From: Helochares maculicollis
Taxonomy: Eukaryota; Arthropoda; Insecta; Coleoptera; Hydrophilidae
NCBI GenBank assembly: GCA_033557835.1
Contig: JAWQRO010000154.1
Span: 1 to 52,195 of the forward strand
Length of the DNA: 52,195 nt
Direction: 5' to 3'
Below, in pieces: positions 11,231 to 23,794 of the stretch; the first letter of the stretch is position 1; each line of letters begins with the position of its first letter. A program made the translations under genes and the position numbers. The notes under the pieces were generated by a model that did not search any database, was not told where the DNA came from, and worked only from the letters and a program-made list of their open reading frames with translations.

Positions 11231-12945
11231 GAAACGAATACTGAGTCGTTGAGTTAATAACATATATTCCAATTCTATGGAATAGAAGTTTTGTTGTGTA
11301 TGTAAAGCAATAATGAAGAATCTCTAAAATATCACTGACGTATGTATCAGGGGTTAAAATCTTGGTAGCATCATCAATGAAAATTTGACGGGTGTACTTC
11401 GAAATTATAGCAAAGAAAATGCCAGAACAAATTAAAAACTCATGCAAGCAATGCTAGGGCTAACACCTAGTTTTTTATTATAAAATTAATTAAAACTAGT
11501 TTAGTATTTCACTCCTCTACATCTGTAAACCAATGTAAAACTGCTCCATTCAATTTCGCTGAAGTCTGTAGGTCGGACAATTGTCTAGAACAATTAGAGT
11601 AACAGGAACAATAATCAAGAAGTAATTAGCAGTTCTGCAGTGGTGTCTACGCGCCGATAGGAGGGCCGCATGTGTCGTACCGTGTGGCCGCCATTTGCAT
11701 ATCGCGATATGTGATTGCGCCGCTGTTTCAATTAAGCAGTGGACTTTTACAAAATAAATTAACTCGCCTCTTACACGCCACAAAAAGTAATAAGAAAGAG
11801 AAGACCAATGTGGAGGAATGCGTGTGTGCGCAGTATTCTAATGCAGATATCTAATCAGTATTTAAACATAGAGTGAGTGCCTGGAGTATGCAATGTTTTG
11901 CATAAGTCGAGCCCTCCCTCTGCAATTTTTCAAGCCAACCCCCATGTCAAATATTAATCATTTAGCTGAGACATAGAATGCTTGAATAAGTGCTTCTGTT
12001 AATTAATATTAATTTTTATACATTTAAAACTGCGGAATTAGAATGTAACGGTTAATCCAATTTCAACAATCTTATTAGTGTTTATGATAATATTTACTAA
12101 CATATTTTTCCTAGTATGCAAAAAACGATGAATTGTTATAACTGCAACTATACAATAGTATGCGTATTACATGCGGTCACTGTACCAGCACTAAAATGTC
12201 TTCATTTTCTTTTATTAAGTACTTAGTTCCGAATCACCATTGAGGTAATTTAAATAATGCAAGTTTGTAATTTATTACAATTCACACCATTACCCATTCA
12301 AGTTGAGCGTAAATGCGATGTAGGCCCTATAAGTCTAATTACGCAACTGCATTAACGTCTTGGCGATGATTAAGCGAATCTAAATAATCTGAATGCGATA
12401 AAAATCACGACATATTTGGTAAAATACCAGGTAAACTTATCAAATTAACATTGTCTGTTTGTGTGGTCTTCGCGAGAAACATGGAGTTATGTAAATTATT
12501 CGAAAAAAACCTATGGTCTCGTTAATCAAAATTAAACCCGTCGACCTGTTTAATTTATTTGTTCGGTTTTATGGCGTAAAATCGATGGGTTTTAGGGCCT
12601 AGTTTTGGATGTCTGGTAGGCAGTTGTTTCTGATGCGGATAAGATCTCTGATTGTCATTGATCGCTAAGATATTTTCGGTATTCGCTGTCAGTAGGGACC
12701 GACGCCGACGGTCGTTCTGAAATACCGCGGAACCCTTTCATTCCACTGAGATATGTCGATAAGATTTGATGACTGAGACGGGTCCCTTCAAAGATGAAAT
12801 TGTTTGGGTACGATTCACTTGTTTCAAATTACTGATATAAATAGAATGTCTTGATAAAATTTTGACTAGCTACCAATGAAATTATTGTACGATATATGCA
12901 TATGATTGAAAAGGGGCCAAAATAGTATTAAAAATGTATTTAAGT
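11231..12945. other. Gene-free stretch with a less AT-rich block around 11640-11960
   Basis: No gene recognised. The 11640-11960 block contains a POU-octamer-like ATTTGCAT at 11693-11700 that overlaps a perfect palindrome, and several TAATTA-like sites nearby, which would fit a regulatory element. A second G+C-richer patch lies at about 12680-12790. Minus-strand frames at 11217-11447 and 11550-11783 carry no motif. Confidence 0.45.
11698..11711. repeat. Perfect 14-bp palindrome CATATCGCGATATG
   Basis: Directly visible self-complementary sequence with two CpGs in an AT-rich region, overlapping an octamer-like ATTTGCAT. It could bind a dimeric factor; function is inference only. Confidence 0.7.
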
Positions 12946-13061
12946 AAATGACTGAATAAGAGAATAAATATTTGTTGTCCATTAATTAAAATGTATAATT
13001 AGCAAATGATTGAATAAATGAATAAATATTTGTTTTCCATTAATTAAAATGTGTAATTAGT
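12946..13061. repeat. Two-copy tandem repeat, 58-bp unit
   Basis: Units at 12946-13003 and 13004-13061 share AATAAATATTTGTT, CCATTAATTAAAATG and TAATTAG with a handful of differences. A simple local duplication. Confidence 0.85.
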
Positions 13062-13780
13062 TTATTATCATAATATGTAGTACATTATATCAATTTTAAA
13101 ATTGTTTGTGTATTTATACATAAATAAACAAAATGTAGCACAAATCATTTTTAAAAACCTCAAAGTATATAGTCAAGAATGACATTTACCCGCCTAGGAA
13201 TTAAAAATAACAATAACAAATGCAATTACAATACCATTGCTCACAACTGAGAGGCGAGATTCGGTGTCATGGAATTGAGCAAGATTAAGATTTTTGTCAG
13301 AGGTGTGACGAATTTCGCCACACACAGAGCGCCTTCACGCCGATACTATCAGAAGGCAGTAGCAATGTCATGTGATCCTGCTATATACCTTCTTTATTCA
13401 AAAGAATAATAGATGACCTTTACATATAACCATTGTAGTTACAGAATAGGCCATGATTTAGAGGCACCTTTCTAAGATTATTACATATAAGTATTCAGAT
13501 TACAGCGTTTCAATTGCAGATTGATAAAATCGTTTAGAATTCTTGTCTATTCCTTAACTCGCACAGTAGTGTTAAAATGTTGCTTTGTTTCATATCCATT
13601 TTATTGAAGACACGATAACAATTCCACCTGCGATACAAGTTGATATCTAGGTTAAGCACCAGCTTTTTTAGCAGTACGTATGATTTTTTATGAATGTTCA
13701 GAGGTAACACAAGGATTATTAGTTTCACGCAACGTTCATACCTTCTTGAATACGCGGTAAATTTGACAAGAGCCTAATCA
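13062..13780. other. No gene seen
   Basis: AT-rich apart from a short less AT-rich segment at about 13240-13390. A 64-codon minus-strand frame (13534-13728) is probably chance. Confidence 0.5.
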
Positions 13781-14153
13781 TTATATAGATGTGTAAAATT
13801 TTAGCTAACAAACGATTGAAAATAGTTAAAATTCTATTATTTCGTCTTAATTCAAATGCTTTGGTAGATAGGTCGTAAAATAGTTCGAGTAAATGTGACT
13901 GATTCAAAAAGGCAACAAATTGAAGAAGAAATATAATTCATTTATTTTGAATTGTAATTATTATATTGATGTTTAAAATTAAAATTTTAAATTTTAGCTA
14001 AAGCTAACATGCGATTGAGGATGTAAGTTAAAATTCTATTATTCCGTCTTAACCCAAATGCTTTGGTAGATAGGTCGTAAAAATGTGAAGTAAATGTGAC
14101 TGATTCAAAAAGGCCACAAATTCAAGAAGAAATATGAGTCATTTATTTTGAAT
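13781..14153. repeat. Two-copy tandem duplication, about 180-bp unit
   Basis: Units at about 13781-13960 and 13961-14153. Both contain TTAAAATTCTATTATT, AAATGCTTTGGTAGATAGG, AAATGTGACTGATTCAAAAA and TTCATTTATTTTGAAT or close variants. The second unit carries about a dozen extra bases near its start (an AT-rich AAATTAAAATTTTAAATTTT run). The minus-strand frame at 13725-13907 falls in unit 1 and is not kept in unit 2, so it is not a gene. Confidence 0.88.
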
Positions 14154-17100
14154 AATTAATTCTTTTGCAGTGAAAAAGCGATCATAAATAACGCGAAATT
14201 AAAAACGGGCAAAAAGTAAAGACGACAAAAAATTGACAAGGCAGCAATGCGAAAACAACCCGCAACAGCCAGAAACAATCCATAAATTCATAAAGCATAA
14301 CTCTATTTTTCCATACGCAAAGCATGTTATGTTGCTCCCATATGTTACATTCCGGCTATAAATTTAAATGTATTTCATTAAGTATGCAGCAATGTTTAAT
14401 TGTAATGGCATTACAATAATTAATGCAGCAGTAATTTATTATTTTACGATAAAGAGCATTGAATTCCACAGCTATAAACAACACTCTACCATAAAATTTA
14501 TTTCACTACAAAATTGTAGACATTTTAATATTTTTCACTCTAACACAAGATAGAACAGTCGAATAATCATAGTTAATCTTCTGCCTCAGAGCGTTACAGT
14601 ATAAACTTAAGGTAAATATTTATTTATAATGCCGCTGGATAAATGTGTACATAATAGACCACTATTTTTGATTCATTACGGTGCAAAACATTTATTTATG
14701 TATAATTTACTAATTGTTTGCTGTTGTAACTAGTGGCAACATTTCAACACTAACAGTTTTACGCACGAGTGCGGTTGATACAATTTCCAGTTTATGTTTT
14801 TGCAGATTTTGTTTAAGAAAATGATCAATTATATCGACTTATCGTCACCGAAGATCCTTTTGATTGCTCATCTGATGGCATCTTGCAGTTGCTCCAATTA
14901 GTACCTCCTGCCGGCTACCCAAATGGAATGACATTGCGCTTTTAAATACCAACGCTACACCAAAATTAATTATGATGTTTTTTACATATAGTCGCAATCA
15001 ATATTGCATGGACTTTTCCTCGTTACTTATGAATAAGCAAATACGCTGATGGTTGACAACTCCCTTTTTCGCTCATAATTCAAATGTTGTTCAAGTAAAA
15101 ATTCTGGATGAACTATGGAGCAATTTGTTCCATTAGCAAAAATATAAAACTATGTACACATCGAACTGTAACGTTTCTGCATTTTACACTTGTCTTCCCT
15201 GCTCGACTTTTAATAATAAAAGCAATCATTTAGAAACATCTTAATCTGAAACTTTGCAAAGCATAACAAGAATGACTGTTGTTCATTTGTAATTAAAGGA
15301 AATTATTGTAGTCGTTATTAGAATCAGCTGCTTTATTCGCTACTTTTCTACGAATACGCAAAACAGTTCTGATGAACCTGAACTAATATTTATTCTCTTA
15401 CTAATTTTCTCGATCCGTTATAACTTATTCTATTCCTTAATAACTCATTCTAAATCACAAAGGCATTAATAGTCAAGGAAAAGTTACAACAGGCAAGAAA
15501 ATTAAATGTATTGTTACTGATTTGAATTAGGTGTATACATGGTCTATCGAAGAGCTACAAAGCAATTGTTGAAAATGCGGTCTCCGTTTTACTTACCAGT
15601 TCTCTAAAGTGAAAACAAAGTAGATCTGGTCGAAGCAGACGAAGTGGAAGGGACAATTCTGCTGACTCACCTGAAACAAATCATCATACATCAGCCTTGG
15701 ATGATTTGTAATAAGCGTAGCATCACCCACACGATCAAAGGATTGAGGTAAATAAGGTTAGGATAACCAATTGTTTACACTGCAAACTAAATTAAATCTA
15801 ATTCTTCATATAATAGACCAAAATATTTATGTAGCAAAAGAGTGGATTTTAAATAATTTACTTTTAATGCCGACCATGAATTTGATTATCATCTTGTATA
15901 TTTCTAATTTGACTTTGAACTGCATTTGAAACGATTTATTAAAATTTTTGTTGTAAGATTGGACATCGGGTGGGAGTGCTGCACAAGAAGAAATGAGGAA
16001 TTTGCGATATTCCGCACCGCATCGTTACCTCATTTGAATAGAAAACGTTGGAAGTAAACGTTTCAAAGATAAGAATGTAAACATTGATCGACGACGGATG
16101 AATTGCATGCCTGTGATGGACATACGACACTACGAATAATTGATTGAGTCGTGGGATCGGATGCATAAATAAGAACGTCCGAAGCTCGTCTCATTCCGGC
16201 GCCTTTAGGACAGCCAGACTACTATCTTATGCATAGTTTATTTGAAAATATTAACTTGAGTGAATATAACCCGCAGATAAATAACTTAATAAGATCGCTA
16301 TTGCGGCGTTTGATCTTGACGAAAATACAATTTTCTTGTTGAACTGTTAGAACAGCCTACAAAAGAAATTTTGCTACAATAGTTTACAGGTATTATCACA
16401 CACTTATTACCATATTGAAAACATAAAAGATACGACGCATATTTAAATCGCAATGTCAAATATGGTTTAAACTAAAAAATAGCAATTTACTGCTCCACTT
16501 ATCACAATGTCGTCAAAACAAATAAATTTAAAACATTCCGATAGCATGAGATAAAAATATTGGCCAGAATAAGTAGCCGTAGTGGCATCATTGTCGCTTG
16601 GTCCTTGATCCTTTTAGATCTGCTGTTTATACTTACGTTATTGCTGATCATTTCAACGCAAAAATATCATTTTTCAACATCAACGCTTTATTAATATGAC
16701 AATAAATGCACAAAACGAAGATGTAACAACAGTTATGATACCACATGTATATTCATAGATGTGCATGTGTTAACATGCCTGTTTTATAAAACTGACTATT
16801 AGGATAGGCGATAATTAACTAGGTAGTCATTACTATGGCTACAGGATATTGAAATACTAGAACATGTAATTATCGTCATGTGCTAGCATCGTTGTATTCC
16901 AGGAGGTATCTTCCTGTGTGTAATAATTAAATCTAATTTCGCCCAGGATAAGGAAGGGTCTTGAGCTCCGTACGAGAGACAATTTAATGAATAGGTTATT
17001 ACTAAGAAAGCGTAGCGTTCAATCCAAAGAAAAGAGATAAAATAGCTGCCGGGACTAGCGTTAAATTTTATAATAATAATAAAATAATTCACTTAACATA

Positions 17101-17707
17101 TTCTACATGTACTAATATATTTCTAAGCTTAGTAATGAAAACAAGAAATATATTGGGCTTTAAATTCATTAATATTAATGTGCACCCACATACAAGGAAT
17201 AATAACACAGTATGTCGTAACAGTACATAAGAAATCTTCCTAGGAAGACAATTAGTATACAAGTGTCAATAATATGTAAATAGAAAGCTGCTACATAGGT
17301 GCAATAAATGTTAAAATACTATGCATGAAGAAAAATTTCGAAGTCTTGATGAACGGTGAGGAGCTATCATTAAATTCAATTACGCTAATATCGAATAAAA
17401 TATACGTAAGTTGATTGCTCGAATATTTCATAGCTCGACTTATTGCCATTGTTGCGGTTTTTGATAATGTAGTGCAGGAAGTTTACTTTGCAAATTATTT
17501 TTCAAAATAGGAATTCCTGAATTAAAGTTTGCATATATATAGCACATGCGATCAAGGTCTGTTAGTCAAATCTCTGGAAATTGTTATCGCTAAATTACAT
17601 TTTCTAAATTTAACAACCATTTGAACATTGGATCTTTTTCATAAAAATAGCTATTTCGTTGCTGGAATAAAAACACTAAAAATTTATTATATTATATTTT
17701 ATGGAAT
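14154..17707. other. No gene seen
   Basis: Long AT-rich stretch. The region 15960-16320 is less AT-rich and has a few transposase-like words but no convincing alignment. Frames at 14368-14553 (+), 15939-16166 (-) and 16883-17092 (-) have no recognisable domain. No RNA gene found by eye. Confidence 0.5.
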
Positions 17708-19100
17708 TAATATACGCAGCCTGTTTCAAACTTAAGTTACAAAACTTAAAGGGATGGTAGATATAAGAAATAATAAGCTAGGTTTTTGTTTGCATTTTGG
17801 GGTATAATTAGTAACCGAGACATTAATTACATGTACATCTTAAGAACCCCTGTTGGTATTCCCTATGACGTCGTAGGTCAAATACAGACGAATTTTATCG
17901 GTATTTCAAAGAATCACCTTCTTGTTTACACTTAAAGCATCTGGACTCTAAACTGACGAAAAAATAATTAAGAACTCCGTTGAAAAGAAATAAAGACGAG
18001 CGAAAAAAGGTAACAGCCCAATAAATTTCAACCGGAGAGGAAAAACAAGCGCCACATGTTTGGTCGGATTGCGTTCATTTCAATTTGTTTTTAATACATC
18101 ATTTACTAATACGTAAGTTGGCTAAACTTTTCTTTATGGCTTACTCAAAGAAAGACATATTTACTAATATGCAAATCATCTGAACTTACTAAGCGCGATC
18201 CAAGAAAATCCATCATTTTATTGTAAACAAGGTGATACAAATTGAAGTGGATGCTTATCAAAAAACGTAAAGCGCAATAAATTTACGACCACAAGCGCAG
18301 TAGAATCGTTGCATGTTTTTCTGTCGTCGCAATAACATGAATTTACACTATTAATCGTGATAGAAATTGAATGTAGCCCCTCGTATTTAAGTAGCTATTG
18401 AGTTTTAACGATAAAGAATGTCAACAATTAAGTAATTGTTTAGTTTGCGATGCATGATGTAACCACCCTTCTTGCGGTGGTAATATAAAGCGATATTCTT
18501 TAGAGGTAACGTTTGATCTCCAGTTCAAAAAACGACGCGCTCAAATAAAATTTTCCTGAAATGGTTGTTTATGTTCATTTTTCTGTCTTCATGGTATTAG
18601 GAAGGTTTTGTATTCGTGAAATAGTTTTATCTTGTGATTATAACGGATCTAACGCTTTGTTTTGATAGTGATGCCAGTATTTTTATAGGGATAAAGGTGA
18701 CGTTAATTTTCGATGTATGATGTAATCGTCTTTCTTGCGTTGGAAGATTTTTTCGAGGTCACATTCTGTTTTAAGTGATTTTAAAAAATGCGGAGCTATA
18801 AAATTTGTCTTCAATGGTTGTTAATAATATTTTTCTGGTTCTCTTTGATAAGGACGGTTTTGCGTTCATGAAAAAATTTAATCTTGAGGTTTTGAAGGAT
18901 CTTACGATGTATTTGGTTGTGATGCCGTTGTTTTTATAGCAATATCGGTGCCTTTGTATCTGCATAATATTCTTTAACCCAGCATGGTCCGTCGGCATCA
19001 TTTTAATTATGTCAGGAGTCCTAAGTAAGCTAAATTATCAACATTTTTATTTATACATAGAAAATATCAGATCAGATGTGGGTTAAGCATTGGAAATTAA
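17708..19100. repeat. Dispersed repeat R, copy b (about 1.39 kb)
   Basis: Second copy of the repeat at 9848-11230, same orientation, starting near AATATACGCAGCCTG and ending past ATGTGGGTTAAG. Differences include an insertion of about 20 bases near 17755-17785, a short insertion near 18345 and a deletion in the second internal unit. The region 18771-19001 translates on the minus strand into a peptide resembling that of copy a, but only because the DNA is similar; stops surround it. Confidence 0.85.
18441..18955. repeat. Tandem duplication inside repeat R copy b (units 18441-18703 and 18704-18955)
   Basis: Same two-unit structure as in copy a. Unit 1 has the same 263-base length; unit 2 is about 19 bases shorter, mainly from a gap around 18735-18750 where copy a has a stretch with GAAGGTAGTAATACAAAGCG. 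Confidence 0.8.
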
Positions 19101-22100
19101 TTCTGCAACATCTTGTATAAACCAATTATTTCAAACAAATTGCAAGAAGAAAAACTTTCATTTCGGTCGACTGAAACTCTATTATGTATGAAATTGCAGG
19201 ATAAAAGAGAAGTTTGCATGATGACAAGTTTTCAGCACGCTGATATCATAGAAATATGAAAGCTTTACGCAAGAATACCGGAAAAAAACATCATGTACAC
19301 AGGTTTACAATCGTTATGTGAATGCTGTAGATAAGACCAATATTGTTATTAGTACTATTTAGTGTAGTGGAAGAAGTTATGAACGGTAAAAAGACATATT
19401 TTTCATTTGTTAGATATAACTATTTGGAACGCATGTTTTATACAAATACGTATCAGGCCAAGAGTTACAATTCGCAACATTGACTACTGATAAAAAAATA
19501 TTTGGAAAATACTTACTTAAAATATCTAGAGCAAAGAAATACTGCTATTGCCTTAGATTTTATTGAAAGGTTTTTTCTAAGTAAGTATCTTACTCAAATT
19601 ACAAGTTAAAAAAAACCTAAGATAAATAGAAAAAAAATATTTTTATAGTTTTATAGTTATATTTGCCCCTGTTATTTTATAAACATTAGGATAGGTATCA
19701 AATTTCCGGGTATTGTTTTAACGACCACTGTAAAATCAGTCGCAGCAACTGTCTTGCTAAAAACGTGCCGTCCAGACTGATGGATTTTTCCAAGAGCCTG
19801 CAGCACTCAAAGACTTAAATACAAGCCCAAAAAAGTACTATTTTGGTACAAAATTTGGAAACACATCTATCAAACTCTTGCGAGGGTTTAACAGCCTTCC
19901 GCATTTGTTTTACTATCCAGGACTATTAATTAAGACTAAATTGGGTTTACGATATTCACAGAACCACGAGAAACTCTAAAAGTACCAGTAATGATATGTG
20001 AGTGCGGAATGGAAACAGGGGAAAATTGTATGTAGGTAGTTATATAGTTTTGTAACGTATAATGCGTGCGTTAAGATCTACCTTTTGATGTAATAAACCT
20101 TCCTTAACATATAGTTCATCAGATACCTCCCTTGGAAATTTCCCTCTATTTTAATTAAATCCACCGAGAGTTCATACGAAAAGGTATTAAGCTTAATGGC
20201 GATTACGTAATAAAAGGTAATACTGAAGTTACGAATTCCATCATCTACGGAATTTCTAATGTATGAAATAACGATTTAAGTAATGTCCTAAACGCACACA
20301 CTTGATTATATCGTTCCCTATTGCTTCTCTTCTCTCCCATGGTGAATACGGTGAAGGGGAGCATAGGTTAAAATAGCAATATTGTTAACATTATTATCAT
20401 CTTAACACTAACGTTGATTAGAATAACGATATATTATGACTTTGCATTGCTTGTTGCTCGAAGCACGTATATAGGCATAAATATAATCAAAGTGGTAGCA
20501 TTGTACTCATAAAGCAGAGCACTCGGTGAACGTAACCGCCCAGCAAACAACACCCATATCTCGTCTCATAATGCATTTCATCAAGTCCCAGACGAAGGAC
20601 TTAAAAATTAAACAGATATAGTAACTCATGAAGTAAAAATGATAGCCATAAAGCTATGTAATTGCATGTCAAGCTAATCTATAGCAGTAAAACTGGCAAT
20701 AAACTAATTTGTTGCATTTTCTATCAGGTTGTAAAGCATTCCTTCGATTGGATTTCTCACTCTATAATCGAATAAATAACATTATTTTAAATAGTTGGTC
20801 TGCTTCGCAATGAATCGAAACATTGATATTCACTTACTATTATCTTTGTTGATTCTCACAGCAAATAACAAGCTGTAAGTAATCAGATTTAAATTATTAT
20901 TGCGTTAGTGTAAACAGCTTAATTTAAGTCAATACTTACATTTTTAAATAAAATATTCAGTGAAATATAAATCCTTTCGTTAATAGAATATTCAAGTATT
21001 GTCACTTGCCATAAATTTTAATCTACAGATTCGTTACGGGTATCAGAGACGTAGCGGTGTAAAGAAAATATCAATATCTAAAGGTACATATGAATATGTT
21101 AATTATTTGGAAACATAAACGTCGGATACAATAATATTAAGCAGATTTGATGTATTAATTGTACGGTAAAGTAGATGCTTGTGTCAAACCTTCTTCCACA
21201 AAGAGATTATGTCAGAAGCAGGATAAGTATGGAAAAAATGCCCACAATCAAACCAACTGCATCTAAAGCCAGAGTCCAGTTTATACTGAAAAAAACACAT
21301 GTCGCTCCGTTGCGAAGAGGATTTGTCACGTAAAATTTTCTGTTTAACTAAGGATTTTTTCGAAGCAACCTAGACATTCTTAATAGTTTTAACGATATTA
21401 AAACTGCTTCCACAATAACATTCTCTTTTTAAAGGGATTACTGGTATGAATATGTTAAATTTAATTTGGTTTGCCCTTTCGTTTGGATGTCAGATGGCAC
21501 AAATCTGGGAGGAAGACTTGTCGTGAGCACCTAATTCTAGCGGAACAAATATTATTATTCCAAAAATTTTAATGGTAATGCATGTTAGGAGTAAACGCTT
21601 TTTTGTCTATTGGCAACCAAAGTACATTGCTCTTCTGTACAAATCAGGACAGTGGTTATCAATTAATATGACAAATGCAAAACTGTGCAAGAACATAAAT
21701 ATGAATCACTCGATTATAGCTGAGATTTAATCGTTCTTAAAAACGACGCAAAGATGCACAACAATTCTGATTTTAGCACCCAAAATGCCGTCTTGTCCGG
21801 CCATGTGGTACCGGTTTCTTCATACACACAACTATTAAAGACTCTATGACTGCAAAAGAAAAACAAAACTTAAAACTGGATCGTGAATGTCAATAACATA
21901 TTTCTTGTACTCGAGTGTAGGACAAGCGAGTGAAGTCAGCGAAGTAATTTGGTTTTGTAATTTATAAATTTAAATGTCAATCAAACGTGAAGTGAAGGCT
22001 GATTTCAGGTTGGGAGATTTACATAAATTTATGTCGCAGTTTAAAACAGTGTGTTCGTTGTTCTTCGTTCCGACGGCATCTTGAATTCTTATTATTATTA

Positions 22101-22209
22101 AAATCACCAAGTTCAGTAGACGTTGCGTCGATAATTAACGAAGCTGGTTCAGAGGCGATTTCCTAACGATGTGCTTATTAGCAAAATGTTACTTCGGCCG
22201 CAATAATTA
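19101..22209. other. No gene seen
   Basis: AT-rich. A hairpin-capable pair (ATACTTACTTA near 19510 and TAAGTAAGTAT near 19580) is visible. Around 21440-21730 a plus-strand frame is open for tens of codons at a time but shows no motif. The block 22020-22290 is less AT-rich and enriched in TAATTA-like and CACGTG sites. Confidence 0.5.
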
Positions 22210-22225
22210 ACATGCACGTGCATGT
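22210..22225. repeat. Perfect 16-bp palindrome ACATGCACGTGCATGT
   Basis: Self-complementary over 16 bases and centred on CACGTG, the E-box bound by bHLH factors in general knowledge. Preceded by AATAATTA, a homeodomain-like core. A regulatory role is inference. Confidence 0.75.
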
Positions 22226-23794
22226 AATGCAACCCCATGTTAATACGCATCTGCTTGTTGGCTGCGGACGGCGCTCTGCTTTTTTTTGTATTCCCATCGA
22301 TTGTGATACGAATTGTTTGAAATAATGCAACAACTTCATGCTCAAGATACTTTCAGTTATTTCCTTGGCAATCAATTATTCCACGCCAGCCGCGATTCGA
22401 CCTAAACAGCTACTGCTGGTTTCATGGGCATGATCTATTATTTCTGAAATAACAAGGTATTTGGCAATTCATAAATTCTGAATCATTAGATAATACAAGA
22501 GCATAAATAAATGTTTGAACTCAGGTTCACCATGTTAAATAATCATAAACATATATAAGTAACAAGTATTTTAACACGTCTAGACGAGCCTTTGTCTGTC
22601 CAAGTATGCAAATTAGAATCGAAATACAAATTAAAATCCACAGGTCGACTGATATGAACCTTATTCAAAATTTATGGTCTCGAGTCGAAGACCTGAACAA
22701 CAGATGAGATAAAAACAAATATAGTAGTAAATTAGTTCGAAGCAACATAAACAGCACTGTCGTATAAAATATATTAATATTTAATGAATTCACGGGCCTT
22801 GTATACTAGATGGCAATCTCTAATCCCATCCCATATCGCCAACACCTATATAAATCCCAGAGTGGTCATTGCGCGATCAAAAACAAGTGCGAAGGCCAGT
22901 TTTTTCGCGATCAAAAACAAACGGCTTCCAGACATGGTTTGTGTCGAAAAATAATTGGACCCCAAAAAATGTCGAACCACTAAAAACCCGCTCTATGTGA
23001 GTTAGCGCTCTAGAATTCCCAATTGACGCGCCGACTTATATATGTGCGCCCGTCGAGAATACTTTGGTCTTTTTACAACTCACCGTTCTACAACATCACA
23101 TTCCGGCGTTTTCTTGCAAATGACCAACGCCAGATTTTACATCACCGCCGCCGAACTGAATATTGTTAATCACAGAACCTGAAGAATTTTAAGACATTTT
23201 GCATGTGTGATCCGCTTATTTTATTTCGTTCTCTTTTAATTTCTCCAGGTATGCTATTGCCAATCCTTTTGTAAAGCTGATTTATTGAGTCCAGCCAGAC
23301 ATTCGGACTATTTTTGCTTTCACAGAGGTGCTAGAGGAGACTATAAGAATAGCTGCATTTGGTCCTATTTCAAAAGTTTGCACTATATAATAAGATATCC
23401 TCTGAAGATTTTAAGAATGTGTTTACTTAAATTCAATGATTACGTTTTACGTATCGACACAAACTATCAAACAGAATTTCTTTGAAGCATATAAATTAAA
23501 GTCTTTAACACGATATTGATTTTAAATATAGCTCCCATATATATTAGAGAAAATAATGTTTTTATACACATATCTCTCAACACTATAGTGAGCAACAAAC
23601 GTTCTTAGGAAATAATTCTAAGCCAAGTAATTCATGGAAGGTGTATAACGATTGGATTTTCTTGGAGATAGAGTACCTTTTGTTCTTGACATTCCTTGAG
23701 AATGGTATCTATAGTGCTCTAAATTGTTGAAATTCCTTACTCAAACTTAATTTGTCATTATTCGTAAAAGCGTCGATATCATATTGTTAATCCC
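22226..23794. other. No gene seen; contains a promoter-like, less AT-rich patch at 22790-23170
   Basis: No recognised coding region. The patch 22790-23170 has a TATATAA box at 22847-22853, a TCATTG initiator-like site at 22866-22871 (spacing shorter than usual) and a 15-bp direct repeat just downstream. It could be a promoter, a solo LTR or neither. A plus-strand frame at 23285-23485 has no motif. Confidence 0.4.
22872..22920. repeat. 15-bp direct repeat CGCGATCAAAAACAA, two copies 34 bp apart
   Basis: Exact copies at 22872-22886 and 22906-22920 just downstream of a TATATAA box. Visible directly; role unknown. Confidence 0.85.

Noticed and set aside
16100..16330. Possible mariner catalytic block (GGCGCCTT, then CAGACTACTATCTTATGCATAG)
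   Set aside because: Only short words match, in no consistent frame, with unexplained inserted bases and no terminal repeats; too weak to call.
19505..19595. Inverted pair ATACTTACTTA / TAAGTAAGTAT as a hairpin RNA or small inverted-repeat transposon
   Set aside because: The arm is only 11 bases with an AT-rich 60-base loop and no target duplication; expected by chance in AT-rich DNA.
20335..20365. GGTGAATACGGTGAAGGGG resembling the antisense of the PPYSPD motif
   Set aside because: The match covers about six codons only; the next residues do not fit the transposase and nothing else nearby does.
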